Shown: positions 15,911-24,913, counted from the first letter of the stretch. The stretch: 64,000 nucleotides of DNA from Streptomyces fagopyri (GCF_009498275.1 NZ_CP045643.1:6882001-6946000), one strand, 5' to 3'. Program-made: numbers and translations. The notes: generated by a model from the sequence alone, not told the origin.

Positions 15911-17038
15911 TCAGAGCCAGCCGTTGCGCCGGAACCCCCGGTACAGGACCAGGCAGCCCACGGCGATCACGCCTATGACGATGGGATAGCCGAACCGCCA
16001 GCGCAACTCCGGCATGTTGTCGAAGTTCATGCCGTACACGCCGCAGACCATCGTCGGAACGGCGATGACCGCCGCCCACGCCGTGATCTTCCGCATGTCC
16101 TCGTTCTGCGCCACGCTCACCTGCGCCAGGTGCGCCTGCAGGATCGAGTTGAGCAGTTCGTCGAAGGCGGCTATCTGCTCGGTGACCCGGATCAGATGGT
16201 CGGAGACGTCCCGGAAGTACGCCTGAATCTCGGGATCGACGACACGGATCGGCCGGGTGGCGAGCTCCTGGACGGGGCGGGCGAGCGGGACCACGGCACG
16301 CTTCAGCTCCAGGAGTTCACGCTTGAGCTGGTAGATGCGGCCCGCGTCGGCCCGTGCGCCGTTCTCGGCGAACACATCGGCCTCGACCGCGTCGATGTCC
16401 TCCTGGACCGAGTCCGTGACATGTACGTAGTCGTCGACCACGTGGTCCGCGATCGCGTGCAGGACCGCGGCCGGTCCCTTGGCGAGCTGGCGAGGGTCGG
16501 CCTCCAGCTCCTCACGCAGCGGGCCCAGCGAACCGTGCCGCCCGTGCCGCACGGTGATCACGAAGTCGGAACCGACGAAGACCATGATCTCGCCGGTGTG
16601 CACCACCTCACTCGTCGCCGTCAGTTCTTGGTGCTCGACGTAACAGACGGTCTTGAACACCGCGAACAGTGTCTCGTCGTACCGCTCCAGCTTCGGGCGC
16701 TGGTGGGCCTCCACAGCGTCCTCGACGGCCAGCGGGTGAAGGTCGAAGAGGTCGGCGACGCCGGCGAACTCCTGATCGGTCGGCTCGTGCAGTCCGAGCC
16801 AGACGAAGCCCTCGTCGCTCTTGCGGATGCGCTCCACGGTGTCGACCAGGTCGCGGCCGCCCGGAATCCTGACGCCGTCCCGGTAGGCCACGCAGTTCAC
16901 CACGGCGGAGCCGAGCGGGGACCGGGCGGGGTGACTCAGGTCGACGCGGGCGCGCCGCCGGCCCAGCCGCGCCACCTTGCGCAGGCCGCCGACCCTGCCG
17001 AGGCTCGTGACCTTCCGCAGATTCCCTGCCATGGACAT
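15911..17038 (-). CDS. corA: CorA-family magnesium/cobalt transporter
   Basis: A 375-residue channel-type divalent cation transporter. The long cytoplasmic N-terminal domain is followed by two C-terminal transmembrane helices, with the signature YGMNFDNMPEL between them (YGMN about residue 336). The C-terminus is basic (RGFRRNGWL). ATG at 17038 follows AAGGGGG by five bases; a second ATG two codons later has worse spacing. The open frame runs far upstream but without similarity. It would carry Mg2+ (also Co2+/Ni2+) into the cell. Confidence 0.94.
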   Translation of the reverse strand: MSMAGNLRKVTSLGRVGGLRKVARLGRRRARVDLSHPARSPLGSAVVNCVAYRDGVRIPGGRDLVDTVERIRKSDEGFVWLGLHEPTDQEFAGVADLFDLHPLAVEDAVEAHQRPKLERYDETLFAVFKTVCYVEHQELTATSEVVHTGEIMVFVGSDFVITVRHGRHGSLGPLREELEADPRQLAKGPAAVLHAIADHVVDDYVHVTDSVQEDIDAVEADVFAENGARADAGRIYQLKRELLELKRAVVPLARPVQELATRPIRVVDPEIQAYFRDVSDHLIRVTEQIAAFDELLNSILQAHLAQVSVAQNEDMRKITAWAAVIAVPTMVCGVYGMNFDNMPELRWRFGYPIVIGVIAVGCLVLYRGFRRNGWL

Positions 17039-17212
17039 CAGGACCCCCTTGCGTGGATCTTCTCGCGCCGCACTCCGCGCTTTCGCTCGCCAGTCTGCCA
17101 GGCACGTCCGAACTCCGGGAAAGCCTGGGGGAACGGAATCCTCCGCTTCGCTTTCGGAGATCAGGAAGCGTCGTCGATTCCGGACAAGGGGGTCAACTGG
17201 GATGATCTCTGC

Positions 17213-18004
17213 ATGACGCGAACCGACGGGTATCTCCTCGACAACCAGCAGACCGAGGCGGGACAGCGTTTCGACGCCTTCGCCACCCTCTTCGACCCCA
17301 CGACGTTCCGGCACATCGAGCGCTTCGGCATCGGGCCCGGCTGGCGCTGCTGGGAGGTCGGCGCGGGCGGCACGTCCGTGGTGTCCTGGCTCGCCAAGAA
17401 GGTCGGACCGACCGGAAAGGTCGTCGCGACCGACATCGACACGTCCTGGGCGGCCTCGGCGGCCCGCACGTCGGTCGAGGTCAGGGTGCACGACGTGGCC
17501 GCGGAGGAACCGCCGGGGGAGGGCTTCGACCTCGTGCACGCACGGCTCGTCCTGGTCCATGTGCCGGACAGGGAAAAGGCGTTGCGGTCGATGATCAAAG
17601 CACTCCGGCCCGGCGGCCGGCTTCTCGTCGAGGACGCCGACCCCGCGCTGCAGCCCCTGCTCTGCCCCGACGAGCACGGCCCCGAACAGCAACTCGCGAA
17701 CCGGCTGCGCCAGGGCTTCCGCAAACTCCTCGCCGAGCGCGGCGCCGACCTCGCCTACGGCCGCAAACTGCCCCGCCTGCTGCGTGAGGCGGGGCTGCGC
17801 GAGGTGGAGGCCGACGCGTACTTCCCCGTCACCTCGCCCGCCTGCGCGGCCCTCGAGACCGCGACGGTCCGGCAGATCGGTCAGCAGCTCGTCACCGCGG
17901 GCCTCGCCACCCCCGAGGACATCGAGCGCCACCTGGCCAACGTGGCCACCGGTTCGATGGATCTCGCGACGGCGCCCATGATCTCGGCGTGGGGGCGCAA
18001 GTAG
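17213..18004 (+). CDS. SAM-dependent methyltransferase, class I
   Basis: A 263-residue Rossmann-fold methyltransferase. Motif I is WEVGAGGTS (about 47-55), the acidic SAM residue lies in VVATDID, motif post-I/II is FDLVHARLVLVHVPD, and a motif III-like ALRPGGRLLVEDAD follows. The pattern is that of small-molecule UbiE-type methyltransferases; the substrate is unknown. There is no ribosome site; GATGAT six bases before the ATG suggests a leaderless transcript. It is divergent from corA and convergent with the PfkB kinase, leaving only 17 bases before that stop. Confidence 0.9.
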   Translation: MTRTDGYLLDNQQTEAGQRFDAFATLFDPTTFRHIERFGIGPGWRCWEVGAGGTSVVSWLAKKVGPTGKVVATDIDTSWAASAARTSVEVRVHDVAAEEPPGEGFDLVHARLVLVHVPDREKALRSMIKALRPGGRLLVEDADPALQPLLCPDEHGPEQQLANRLRQGFRKLLAERGADLAYGRKLPRLLREAGLREVEADAYFPVTSPACAALETATVRQIGQQLVTAGLATPEDIERHLANVATGSMDLATAPMISAWGRK

Positions 18005-18021
18005 GCAGCGCGTACGAGGGG

Positions 18022-19287
18022 CTACCGGGCCGGGAGCGCCGCTTCCGGCCTTCCTCCGATCCGCTCCACCGCCATCGCGCCCGCCCCGCACCCTTCCACC
18101 GCCGCCGCCTCGGGTTCGGCACCCGCGAGCAGCGCGGCGAGGAACGCGCCGGTGAACGCGTCACCGGCGCCCGTGGTGTCCCGGGCCGCCGCGGGTGCGG
18201 CCGGAACGCGCGCCCGTACGGTGCCCGAGCGGGCCACGAGGGCTCCGTCGCCGCCCAGTTTCGCGACGACCAGCGGGATGCGGCGGCTCAACTCGGCCGC
18301 CGCGTCCGCCGGATCGGGCAGGCCGGTCAGCAGGCACGCCTCGTCGCGGCTGGGCAGCAGCAGGTCGACGTCCTCGGCGAGCGCGAGGAAACGGTCCACG
18401 CCCAGCTTCGCGAGGAAACCCGCCGACGCCGGATCCAGACTGACCGGTACGTCCCGCGCGCGTGCCGACTCCAGGGCGGCCGAGGCCAGCGCCCGGCTCG
18501 GTTCGGAGAAGAACAGATAGCCCGACAGATGCAGCCGCGCGACCCCGTCGAGCAGCGCGGACGACCAGTCGCCGGGATCGAGCCGCAGCGAGGCCCCGCT
18601 GTCCGTGAGGAACGTCCGCTCGGCCGAGGCGCCCTGGTCCACCAGACAGATCACCGTCCCGGTCGGCGCCTCGGGATCGACGACGAGCAGGGGACGTACA
18701 CCGCAGGCCGACAGCTCGCGTTCGTGCCAGGCGGCGGCGTCCGTCCCCACCCGGCCGAGCAGCCGCACGTCCGGGCAGCCCCAATGGGCCGCCCAGCAGG
18801 CGACGTTGGCGCCGGCCCCGCCCGGCAGGGTGCGCACCGCGGCGGCCGTGTCGGTGCCCGCCGCGAGCGGCCCCCGGTGCCGGGCGACCACGTCCGTGAT
18901 CACGTCACCGACGACGAGCAACGCCCCGGGACCATCCGGACGCGGTCCCGCGCCGTGCCCCGCTCCCTTCCGCGTACGTCTCCCCGCAGCAGCAGCAGCA
19001 GCAGCAGCAGCGGCAGCAGCGGCAGCCGCACCGGACTCGTCGGCCGCACCGGCCGCACGGGCTCGGTCGGCCCGGAAGCGCGGTTCTGCTCGGCGGAGGC
19101 CGTCGGCTTGGGGGACGGGGTCGATTTGAGGGAGGCGGCCGACGCGGCCGGGTCGAGCGGCGCCGTCGGGCCGGCCGGCGGCCCGGTCCGGGTCGCCGTG
19201 GTCCGTCGCGCTCAGGCTCCGGTCCGGGTCGCCGTGGTCCGTCGCGCTCAGGCTCCGGTCCGGGTCGCCGCGATCCGTCCCGCTCAC
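18022..19287 (-). CDS. PfkB-family kinase, likely pseudouridine kinase, with a long low-complexity N-terminal extension
   Basis: A ribokinase-type sugar kinase, probably phosphorylating pseudouridine because it follows psuG. The core starts about residue 122 (ALLVVGDVITDVV) and carries GGAGANVA and the catalytic DTTGAGDAF motif. The only GTG/ATG that keeps the first beta strand is GTG at 19287, which overlaps the psuG stop (GTGA), giving 421 residues. The extra roughly 120 residues comprise a duplicated 12-residue unit (SLSATDHGDPDR x2), an Arg-rich stretch and 15 consecutive alanines (about 86-100). A TTG start next to the core is the alternative. Confidence 0.8.
   Translation of the reverse strand: MSGTDRGDPDRSLSATDHGDPDRSLSATDHGDPDRAAGRPDGAARPGRVGRLPQIDPVPQADGLRRAEPRFRADRARAAGAADESGAAAAAAAAAAAAAAAGRRTRKGAGHGAGPRPDGPGALLVVGDVITDVVARHRGPLAAGTDTAAAVRTLPGGAGANVACWAAHWGCPDVRLLGRVGTDAAAWHERELSACGVRPLLVVDPEAPTGTVICLVDQGASAERTFLTDSGASLRLDPGDWSSALLDGVARLHLSGYLFFSEPSRALASAALESARARDVPVSLDPASAGFLAKLGVDRFLALAEDVDLLLPSRDEACLLTGLPDPADAAAELSRRIPLVVAKLGGDGALVARSGTVRARVPAAPAAARDTTGAGDAFTGAFLAALLAGAEPEAAAVEGCGAGAMAVERIGGRPEAALPAR
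18985..19029 (-). repeat. GCA/GCC trinucleotide microsatellite encoding poly-alanine
   Basis: Eight or more GCA units on the plus strand, then CGG-interrupted units, encode a 15-alanine run on the minus strand. Pure trinucleotide runs of this length are uncommon in Streptomyces coding sequence and are prone to slippage in whole-codon steps. Confidence 0.85.
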
Positions 19288-19320
19288 GCTCCGGCCCAGG
19301 CCGCCGCGATCCGTCCCGCG
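19177..19320 (-). repeat. 36-bp tandem repeat spanning the psuG stop / kinase start
   Basis: Units at 19202-19237, 19238-19273 and 19274-19309, with partial units on both sides, share TCCGTC(G/C)CGCTCA(G/C)GCTCCGG (plus strand, written in parts). The unit is 12 codons long, so it keeps frame. The copy at 19274-19309 holds the psuG TGA and the kinase GTG; in the two downstream copies the same position reads CTGAGC. Confidence 0.88.
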
Positions 19321-20189
19321 AGTCGTACGTTGCCCCGCACCGCCGCCAGATTCGCGCTGAGCGACGCGCCGTCGGTGTGCCGCACCAGGTGGTCGAGCAG
19401 GAAGGGCGTGACGGCCTGCCCGGTCACGCCCGCGGCCTCGCACGCGTGCAGCGCGTCGGCGAGCACGCGCGCGTGGAGCCCCGGATCGAGCTGATCGTCC
19501 TCGGGGACGGGGTTCGCGACGATCAGTGCCGACTCGGGACCGTCCAGCGCGTCCTGCGCGCGCATGACATCCGCCACCTGGCCGGGAGAACGCAGCGTCC
19601 AGTCCACGGGATGGCCCGAGTCGGACAGATAGAAGCCCGGGAAGCGGTCGGTGCCGTACCCGGCCACCGCGACGCCCAGCGTCTCCAGGCGCTGCAAGGT
19701 CGCCGGTACGTCGAGGATCGACTTCACGCCCGCGCACACCACCGTGATCCGCGTCCGCGCCAGCAGACCCAGGTCGGCCGACTCGTCCTGCGTCGCCGTC
19801 CACTCCCGGTGCACACCGCCGAGCCCGCCCGTCGCGAACACCCGTACGCCCGCGCGGGCAGCCAGCAGCGCCGTCGCGGACACGGTCGTCGCGCCGCTCG
19901 CGCCCGTCGCCACCGCGAGCGGCAGATCGCGGTGCCCGAGCTTGCGGATGCCGTCCTCGTTCGCGACCCGGTCCAACTGCTCCTTGTCCAGTCCGACATG
20001 GGGACACCCGTCCAGCACGGCGATCGTCGCGGGTACGGCACCCTCCCGTCGCACGACGTCCTCCAGTTCCAGCGCGACCTGCAGATTGCGCGGACGCGGC
20101 AGCCCGTGCGCGATGATCGTCGACTCCAGGGCCACCACCGGCCGGCGCGCGTCGAGCGCCTCCCGCACCTCTTCGGACACCACGATCAC
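19284..20189 (-). CDS. psuG: Pseudouridine-5'-phosphate glycosidase
   Basis: A 301-residue PsuG that splits pseudouridine 5'-phosphate into uracil and ribose 5-phosphate. Family motifs are present: VALESTIIAHGLPRPRN, ATIAVLDG, ATGASGATTVSAT, VFATGGLGGVHR and CAGVKSILDVPATLQRLETLGV (as separate parts). GTG at 20189 has AGGAGG about eight bases upstream. It is the first gene of a two-gene unit with the PfkB kinase (4-base overlap). Its C-terminus (IAAAWAGA) lies in the 36-bp repeat. Confidence 0.95.
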   Translation of the reverse strand: MIVVSEEVREALDARRPVVALESTIIAHGLPRPRNLQVALELEDVVRREGAVPATIAVLDGCPHVGLDKEQLDRVANEDGIRKLGHRDLPLAVATGASGATTVSATALLAARAGVRVFATGGLGGVHREWTATQDESADLGLLARTRITVVCAGVKSILDVPATLQRLETLGVAVAGYGTDRFPGFYLSDSGHPVDWTLRSPGQVADVMRAQDALDGPESALIVANPVPEDDQLDPGLHARVLADALHACEAAGVTGQAVTPFLLDHLVRHTDGASLSANLAAVRGNVRLAGRIAAAWAGA

Positions 20190-20286
20190 GCGCCTGCCTC
20201 CTGTCTGTCGCCTTTCCTCATCTCTGGCGGGCGGCGCGCCCGGTCAAACCCTTGCGACCCGCGCCCCACGGCACCAGCCTGGGGGC

Positions 20287-20715
20287 ATGACGGACAACTC
20301 GCCACGTCTCGACCATGTCGTTCTCTGGGTACGCGATCCGGTCGCGTCGGCAGACTTCTACGAGAGGTCGGTCGGCCTGGAGCCCCTGAGGGTCACCGAA
20401 TACACCGCGGGGAAGGAGTCGTTCCCCTCCGTACGCCTCAACGAGGAGACCATTTTCGACCTCGCGCCGCTCCCTCTGGCGGAGTACATGAACATGGTCC
20501 CCGGGGGCGCGGAGAGTGCCGGCCACCCCGTCAACCACGTATGCCTGTCCTTGGAGGGAGACGATTTCGACGCGCTGCGGACGCGTCTGGAGGAGCGGTC
20601 CGTCCCTGTCTCGGGCTTCTCCTACGACTCGTACGGCGCCCGGGGCATGGCCAAGCGCAGCTTCTACTTCCGTGACCCGGACGGGAACGTCTTCGAGGCA
20701 CGGCACTACGAATAA
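20287..20715 (+). CDS. VOC family (glyoxalase/bleomycin resistance fold) protein
   Basis: A 142-residue vicinal-oxygen-chelate protein with the paired beta-alpha-beta-beta-beta modules: LDHVVLWVRDPVASADFYERSVGL at the start and SFYFRDPDGNVFEARHYE at the end (each described as a motif). Candidate metal ligands are the His of DHVVLW and the Glu of FEARHYE. Function could be a lyase, dioxygenase or antibiotic-binding protein. ATG at 20287 follows GGGGG closely. It is divergent from psuG. Confidence 0.9.
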   Translation: MTDNSPRLDHVVLWVRDPVASADFYERSVGLEPLRVTEYTAGKESFPSVRLNEETIFDLAPLPLAEYMNMVPGGAESAGHPVNHVCLSLEGDDFDALRTRLEERSVPVSGFSYDSYGARGMAKRSFYFRDPDGNVFEARHYE

Positions 20716-20782
20716 CGCCGGGCGGCCCCTGCGGCCAGGCGCGGCACGCGACGGTTGAACGGGGGAACGGGGCAACGGGAGA

Positions 20783-20813
20783 GGGGTGCTTCCCGGACTC
20801 GGGGAAGCACCCC
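20783..20813. terminator. Bidirectional terminator between VOC gene and formaldehyde dehydrogenase
   Basis: A perfect 12-bp stem, GGGGTGCTTCCC (20783-20794) and GGGAAGCACCCC (20802-20813), encloses a seven-base loop between two convergent genes. Confidence 0.9.
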
Positions 20814-20830
20814 CGCTCGTGTGCCCCGGG

Positions 20831-22063
20831 TCAGACAGGCCGTACGCCGGCCAGTGTCCCGTGCGGGTCGAGCACGTACTTGTGACTGGCGCCCTGGTCG
20901 AACTCGGCGTAGCCGCGCGGCGCGTCCTCCAGGCCGATCACGGTCGCGTTGACCGCCTTGGCGATGTGCACCCGTTCGTGCAGGATCGCCTGCATCAGAC
21001 CCCGGTGGTACCGCATCACCGGGCACTGCCCCGTGCTGAGGCGATGGCTCTTCGCCCACCCCAGACCGAGCCGCACCTTCAGCGTTCCGGTCCGCGCGTC
21101 CTGGTCGATCCCGCCGGGGTCGTCCGTGACGTACAGCCCGGGGATGCCCAGTGCCCCACCCGCGCGCGTGATGCCCATCAGGGAGTTGAGGACGGTCGCG
21201 GGGGCCTCCTCGGCGTCCGGGCCGTGCGCGCGTGCCTCGAAGCCGACCGCGTCGACGGCCGCGTCGACCTCGGGTTCGCCGAGGATCTGCGCGATCTGGT
21301 CCTCCACCGGGCCCTCGGAGACGTCCACCGTCTCGCACCCGAAACTCCGGGCCTGGGCGAGGCGTTCGGCGTTGAGGTCTCCGACGATGACGACGGCGGC
21401 GCCCAGGAGCTGCGCCGACGCGGCCGCCGCCAGACCGACCGGGCCCGCCCCGGCGACGTACACCGTCGAACCGACCCCGGCGCCCGCGGTGACCGCGCCG
21501 TGGAAACCGGTCGGGAAGATGTCCGACAGCATGGTCAGATCGAGGAGCTTCTCGCGCGCCTGGTCGCGGTCGGGGAACCTCAGCAGGTTGAAGTCCGCGT
21601 AGGGGACCATGGCGTACTGCGCCTGGCCTCCGACCCAGCCGCCCATGTCGACATAACCGTAGGCTGCCCCCGGCCGGGCCGGATTGACGTTCAGACAGAT
21701 GCCGGTCTTGCGCTCCTTGCAGTTGCGGCACCGTCCGCAGGCGATGTTGAACGGTACCGAGACGATGTCCCCGACCTCGATGAACTCGACGTCCGGGCCG
21801 CGTTCCAGTACCTCTCCGGTGATCTCGTGTCCGAGGACCAGCCCCTCGGGCGCGGTCGTACGGCCTCGCACCATGTGCTGGTCACTGCCACAGATGTTGC
21901 TGGCGAGCACCTTGAGGATGACCCCGTGCCGGCACTTGCGACCGACGTTCTCGGCGGCCACTCCCGGCCCGTCCTGCAGTTCGAGCGTCGGATGGTCGAT
22001 GGTCCTGACCTCCACCGCACCCGGCTTGAGATAAGCGACTGCCCTGTTTCCGTTCTCGCTCAT
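20831..22063 (-). CDS. fdhA: Glutathione-independent formaldehyde dehydrogenase (zinc, NAD-dependent)
   Basis: A 410-residue medium-chain alcohol dehydrogenase family enzyme of the Pseudomonas FdhA type, which oxidises formaldehyde to formate with tightly bound NAD. Catalytic zinc ligands are C58 (SNICGSDQH) and the H79/E80 pair (LGHEITGE). Structural zinc cysteines are C109, C112, C115 and C123. The Rossmann motif is VAGAGPVGLAA. Motif VPYADFNLLRFPDRDQA is specific to this subgroup. The ATG at 22063 is the first residue of the conserved N-terminus MSENGNRAV. Confidence 0.95.
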   Translation of the reverse strand: MSENGNRAVAYLKPGAVEVRTIDHPTLELQDGPGVAAENVGRKCRHGVILKVLASNICGSDQHMVRGRTTAPEGLVLGHEITGEVLERGPDVEFIEVGDIVSVPFNIACGRCRNCKERKTGICLNVNPARPGAAYGYVDMGGWVGGQAQYAMVPYADFNLLRFPDRDQAREKLLDLTMLSDIFPTGFHGAVTAGAGVGSTVYVAGAGPVGLAAAASAQLLGAAVVIVGDLNAERLAQARSFGCETVDVSEGPVEDQIAQILGEPEVDAAVDAVGFEARAHGPDAEEAPATVLNSLMGITRAGGALGIPGLYVTDDPGGIDQDARTGTLKVRLGLGWAKSHRLSTGQCPVMRYHRGLMQAILHERVHIAKAVNATVIGLEDAPRGYAEFDQGASHKYVLDPHGTLAGVRPV

Positions 22064-22198
22064 GCGTGATCGCCGTCCCTTCGGCCCCCGTGTCTTCGGA
22101 TGCCAGCGGCTGTGCGCAGGGCGGAGTCTGCTACCGGTCACGCGTTCCGACCACCCTCCGCGCGAGGCCTTTCTCGAATGCCCTTAAGGTGACCGCTC

Positions 22199-22561
22199 AT
22201 GACCGAGAACAGCCGGGCCACCCCGTCCTTCGCCGTCCACATTCCCGACGCCGAACTCGAAACGGAGCCGCTCGACCCGGACCAGATCGTTTCCGGCACC
22301 CCGGTCGTGACCGGCAAGGTGCTGTGGGAGTCGGCCGACGGCAAGCAACTGCGCGGCATCTGGCAGATCACCCCCGGTGTGGTGACCGATACCGAGGCGA
22401 ACGAGCTCTTCGTGGTCGTCAGCGGCCGCGCCACGATCGAGATCGAGGGCGGCGGTCTCATCGAGGTGGGTCCGGGCGACGCGGCGGTCCTGCGCGAGGG
22501 CGACCGTACGACGTGGACCGTGCACGAGACGCTCCGCAAGGCCTACCACATCAGCCTGTAG
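22199..22561 (+). CDS. Cupin-domain protein
   Basis: A 120-residue single-domain cupin (DUF861-like). The barrel motifs are partly conserved: VTDTEANELFVVVSGRATIEI and GPGDAAVLREGDRTTWTVHETLRKAYHI (parts of two cupin motifs). The usual first-motif histidines are missing or replaced, so a catalytic metal is uncertain. It is divergent from fdhA (135 bases) and may share its regulation. AAGGTGA before the ATG serves as ribosome site. Confidence 0.85.
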   Translation: MTENSRATPSFAVHIPDAELETEPLDPDQIVSGTPVVTGKVLWESADGKQLRGIWQITPGVVTDTEANELFVVVSGRATIEIEGGGLIEVGPGDAAVLREGDRTTWTVHETLRKAYHISL

Positions 22562-22573
22562 CCTGCGGCTTCT

Positions 22574-23959
22574 TCAGGGCCGCCGCCTGGTTTGCCGTCC
22601 GCTGCGCTGGTTCCCGAGCCTTTCTCCCCGGCCCAGGGCTGTCGGCTTCTGGTCCGCGGTGGTGTCCTGGAGGCCTTCCGGGAACCGGCCGTGCCTTCCG
22701 CGGGTGAACAGCGCCAGTCCTCCCAGCGGGAGCAGCAGGCAGGCGGCGACGAGGTTCAGCCACCCGTAGCCGGCCTCCGCGACGATGAGGCCGGCGGTCG
22801 CGCCCCCCACACCGGCCGCCGTGTTCATGGTCAGGTCGGAGACTCCCTGTGCGGCGGCCCGCGCTGCCTGGGGCACGGAGTCCGTCAGGAGCGCCGACCC
22901 GGACACCAGTCCGGACGACCAGCCCAGGCCCAGGACGAAGAGCCCCGCGGCGGTCTGTCCGTGACTGCCGCCCGCCGTGCCCGCGAGCAGTGCCGCGCAG
23001 GCGAGCAGGCCCCCGGCGAGCGCGATCCCGGAGAGTCGCCCGAAGCGGTCGGAGAGCCGTCCCATGAGGGGCGAGAACGCGTACATGCCCGCGATGTGCG
23101 CGCTGATCACCAGCCCGATGAGATCGATGCTCGCCCCGTGGTGTCCGAGGTCCACGGGGGTCATCGACATGATCGAGACCATCGCGGTGTGCGACACGGC
23201 CACCGTCACGAGCGCCAGCCGGGCCCGTGGCGAGGCGGCGACGGCGGCGAAACCCGCTCGGATCGACCGCGCGTGGGCAGCCCCTTCCTCGGCCGGTGCG
23301 AGCGCCCGGGCGGTCAGCAGCGGATCGGGCCGCAGCAGGACCGCCACGAGCAGCGCGGAGAGCAGGAAGACCCCGGCCGCCCAGAGGAAGGGACCGGCCG
23401 CCTCCGGTATCCCGAGACCCGACACGCTGCGTCCCGCGGGTGCGGCGATGTTGGGCCCGAGCACCGCTCCGATCGTGGTGGCCCACACGACATTCGAGAT
23501 GGCGCGGGCACGCCGCCGGGGTTCGGCCAGGTCGGCGGCCGCGAACCGTGCCTGGAGGTTCGCCGAGGAGGCCGCGCCGAACCCCGCCATCCCGAGCAGA
23601 AGCAGGGGGAAGCTTCCGACGCTCGCGGCGACCACGACGAGGCAGGCGCCCGACGCGCCGATGAGATACGCCAGTACGAGTCCGGGCCGACGCCCGCGTG
23701 CGGTCATCAGCGCGGCCAGCGGCACGGAGAGCAGCGCCGTGCCGGTGACCGTCGCGGTGGGCGCGAGACCGGAGAGCGACTCGGTCCCGCTGACCTGCTT
23801 GGCCAGCACGGTGGCGAGCGCGATGCCGGTGGCGACACCGAGGCCGCCGAGGATCTGGCCCGCGATCAGTACGGCGGTGATCCGGCGCCGCAGGGCCGGT
23901 ATCCCCTCGATGTCCACGGGCACGGCGGTCTGCCGTCCGCGGGCGGTCACCGCGAACAC
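22574..23959 (-). CDS. MFS transporter
   Basis: A 12-transmembrane major facilitator (about 461 residues from GTG 23959) with the loop 2-3 and 8-9 signatures MTARGRRPGLVLAY and MGRLSDRFGRLSG. The family pattern fits drug/sugar-type exporters; the substrate is unknown. The C-terminal tail is charged and soluble. The start is uncertain: no clear ribosome site precedes GTG 23959 or GTG 23950, and later GTGs at 23923 or 23917 would still keep all helices. Convergent with the cupin gene. Confidence 0.85.
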   Translation of the reverse strand: MFAVTARGRQTAVPVDIEGIPALRRRITAVLIAGQILGGLGVATGIALATVLAKQVSGTESLSGLAPTATVTGTALLSVPLAALMTARGRRPGLVLAYLIGASGACLVVVAASVGSFPLLLLGMAGFGAASSANLQARFAAADLAEPRRRARAISNVVWATTIGAVLGPNIAAPAGRSVSGLGIPEAAGPFLWAAGVFLLSALLVAVLLRPDPLLTARALAPAEEGAAHARSIRAGFAAVAASPRARLALVTVAVSHTAMVSIMSMTPVDLGHHGASIDLIGLVISAHIAGMYAFSPLMGRLSDRFGRLSGIALAGGLLACAALLAGTAGGSHGQTAAGLFVLGLGWSSGLVSGSALLTDSVPQAARAAAQGVSDLTMNTAAGVGGATAGLIVAEAGYGWLNLVAACLLLPLGGLALFTRGRHGRFPEGLQDTTADQKPTALGRGERLGNQRSGRQTRRRP

Positions 23960-24351
23960 TCGTACAGGAAACAAGCGAAACAAGCGAAGCGAGCGGAACC
24001 GGCGAGATGGGCCGAGCCCGCGGCAGTGGAGCAACCGAGTGCGGAGGGCGCGGTTGCGGGGGACGCGCCTGGGGGACGTGCGGTCACGGAGTACGCGGCC
24101 ACGGGGCACGCGGATGCGGTGGGACGGGCTCGGGTCACCGGCGCAGTCTCCATTCCGCGCCGCGTGCGAACAAGAGGGAGCCCGCGGGGGCGGCTCGCCG
24201 TCCGTCTCCGTGCGCACCGGCGCACACCCCGCCGTGCGAGAGGCGGCCTCAGGACGAACACGGACCTCCGCACAGACGCCCTGCACGGCCCCCCGGGCAA
24301 GGCCCCCGGGCGGGAGATCTCCTCCTGGTCTCCGTTCCTGGTCTCCGCGCT
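23960..24351. other. Gene-free interval with degenerate repeats
   Basis: The 392 bases between the alkyltransferase stop and the MFS start hold short degenerate direct repeats (AAACAAGCGAA-like at 23969-23990 and CACGGAGTACGCGG/CACGGGGCACGCGG at about 24084-24113). I see no credible gene. Open frames here lack ribosome sites and similarity. Confidence 0.5.
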
Positions 24352-24906
24352 TCAGAACAGCGGTTCCGGCAGCACCCCTTCCAGGGCCAGGAGCTTCCGC
24401 TTGGTCTCCAGTCCGCCCCCGAACCCTCCGATGCCGCCGTCGCTCTCCACGACCCGGTGGCACGGCACGACGACCGGCAGCGGGTTCGAACCCATCGCCA
24501 CGCCGACCGCCTGCGCCGCGCCCGGCTGTCCCACCCGGCGGGCGAGGTCGCCGTAGCCCACGACCGCGCCGTACGCGACGCCGGACTCCAGCTCGCGCAG
24601 CACCTGGCGGTTGAACCCGGAGATGAGTGACCAGTCCAGCGGCAGCTCGAAGTCACGTCTCTCACCCGCGAAGTACGCCTCGACCTGGCGTATCGCCTCG
24701 GCCAGGAGTGGGGACGCGGGTGCCTCGACCGGCTCGGTGCCCAGGCGCGCGGCGAGCCGCTCGAGCGCCCTGTCGCGGACCGCGTCCGTGGCGTGGAACA
24801 CCACGTTCACCAGGCCGTCGTCGGTCGCCGCCAGCAGCAGCGGACCGATGTCCGTGCCGACGACGCCCCACACGACCCGATGCTCGTCCTGCGCATGGCT
24901 GTTCAT
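24352..24906 (-). CDS. ogt: Methylated-DNA--[protein]-cysteine S-methyltransferase
   Basis: A 184-residue suicide DNA repair protein that transfers alkyl groups from O6-alkylguanine to its own cysteine. The active site PCHRV is present with C149. The DNA-binding helix region (GAVVGYGDLARRVGQPGAAQAVGVAMGSNPL, in parts) and the Asn-hinge motif GFNRQVLRELE are intact. ATG 24906 lies exactly seven bases after the -10 TACGGT of a perfect DNA-damage promoter, so the transcript is probably leaderless. Damage induction is inferred from that motif. Confidence 0.95.
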   Translation of the reverse strand: MNSHAQDEHRVVWGVVGTDIGPLLLAATDDGLVNVVFHATDAVRDRALERLAARLGTEPVEAPASPLLAEAIRQVEAYFAGERRDFELPLDWSLISGFNRQVLRELESGVAYGAVVGYGDLARRVGQPGAAQAVGVAMGSNPLPVVVPCHRVVESDGGIGGFGGGLETKRKLLALEGVLPEPLF

Positions 24907-24913
24907 GGGATCC

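Noticed and set aside
15911..18091. A 726-residue reading of corA
   Set aside because: Sequence upstream of ATG 17038 is antisense to the methyltransferase gene and has no CorA similarity.
19177..19320. 36-bp repeats as a CRISPR array
   Set aside because: Units are head-to-tail without spacers and are coding.
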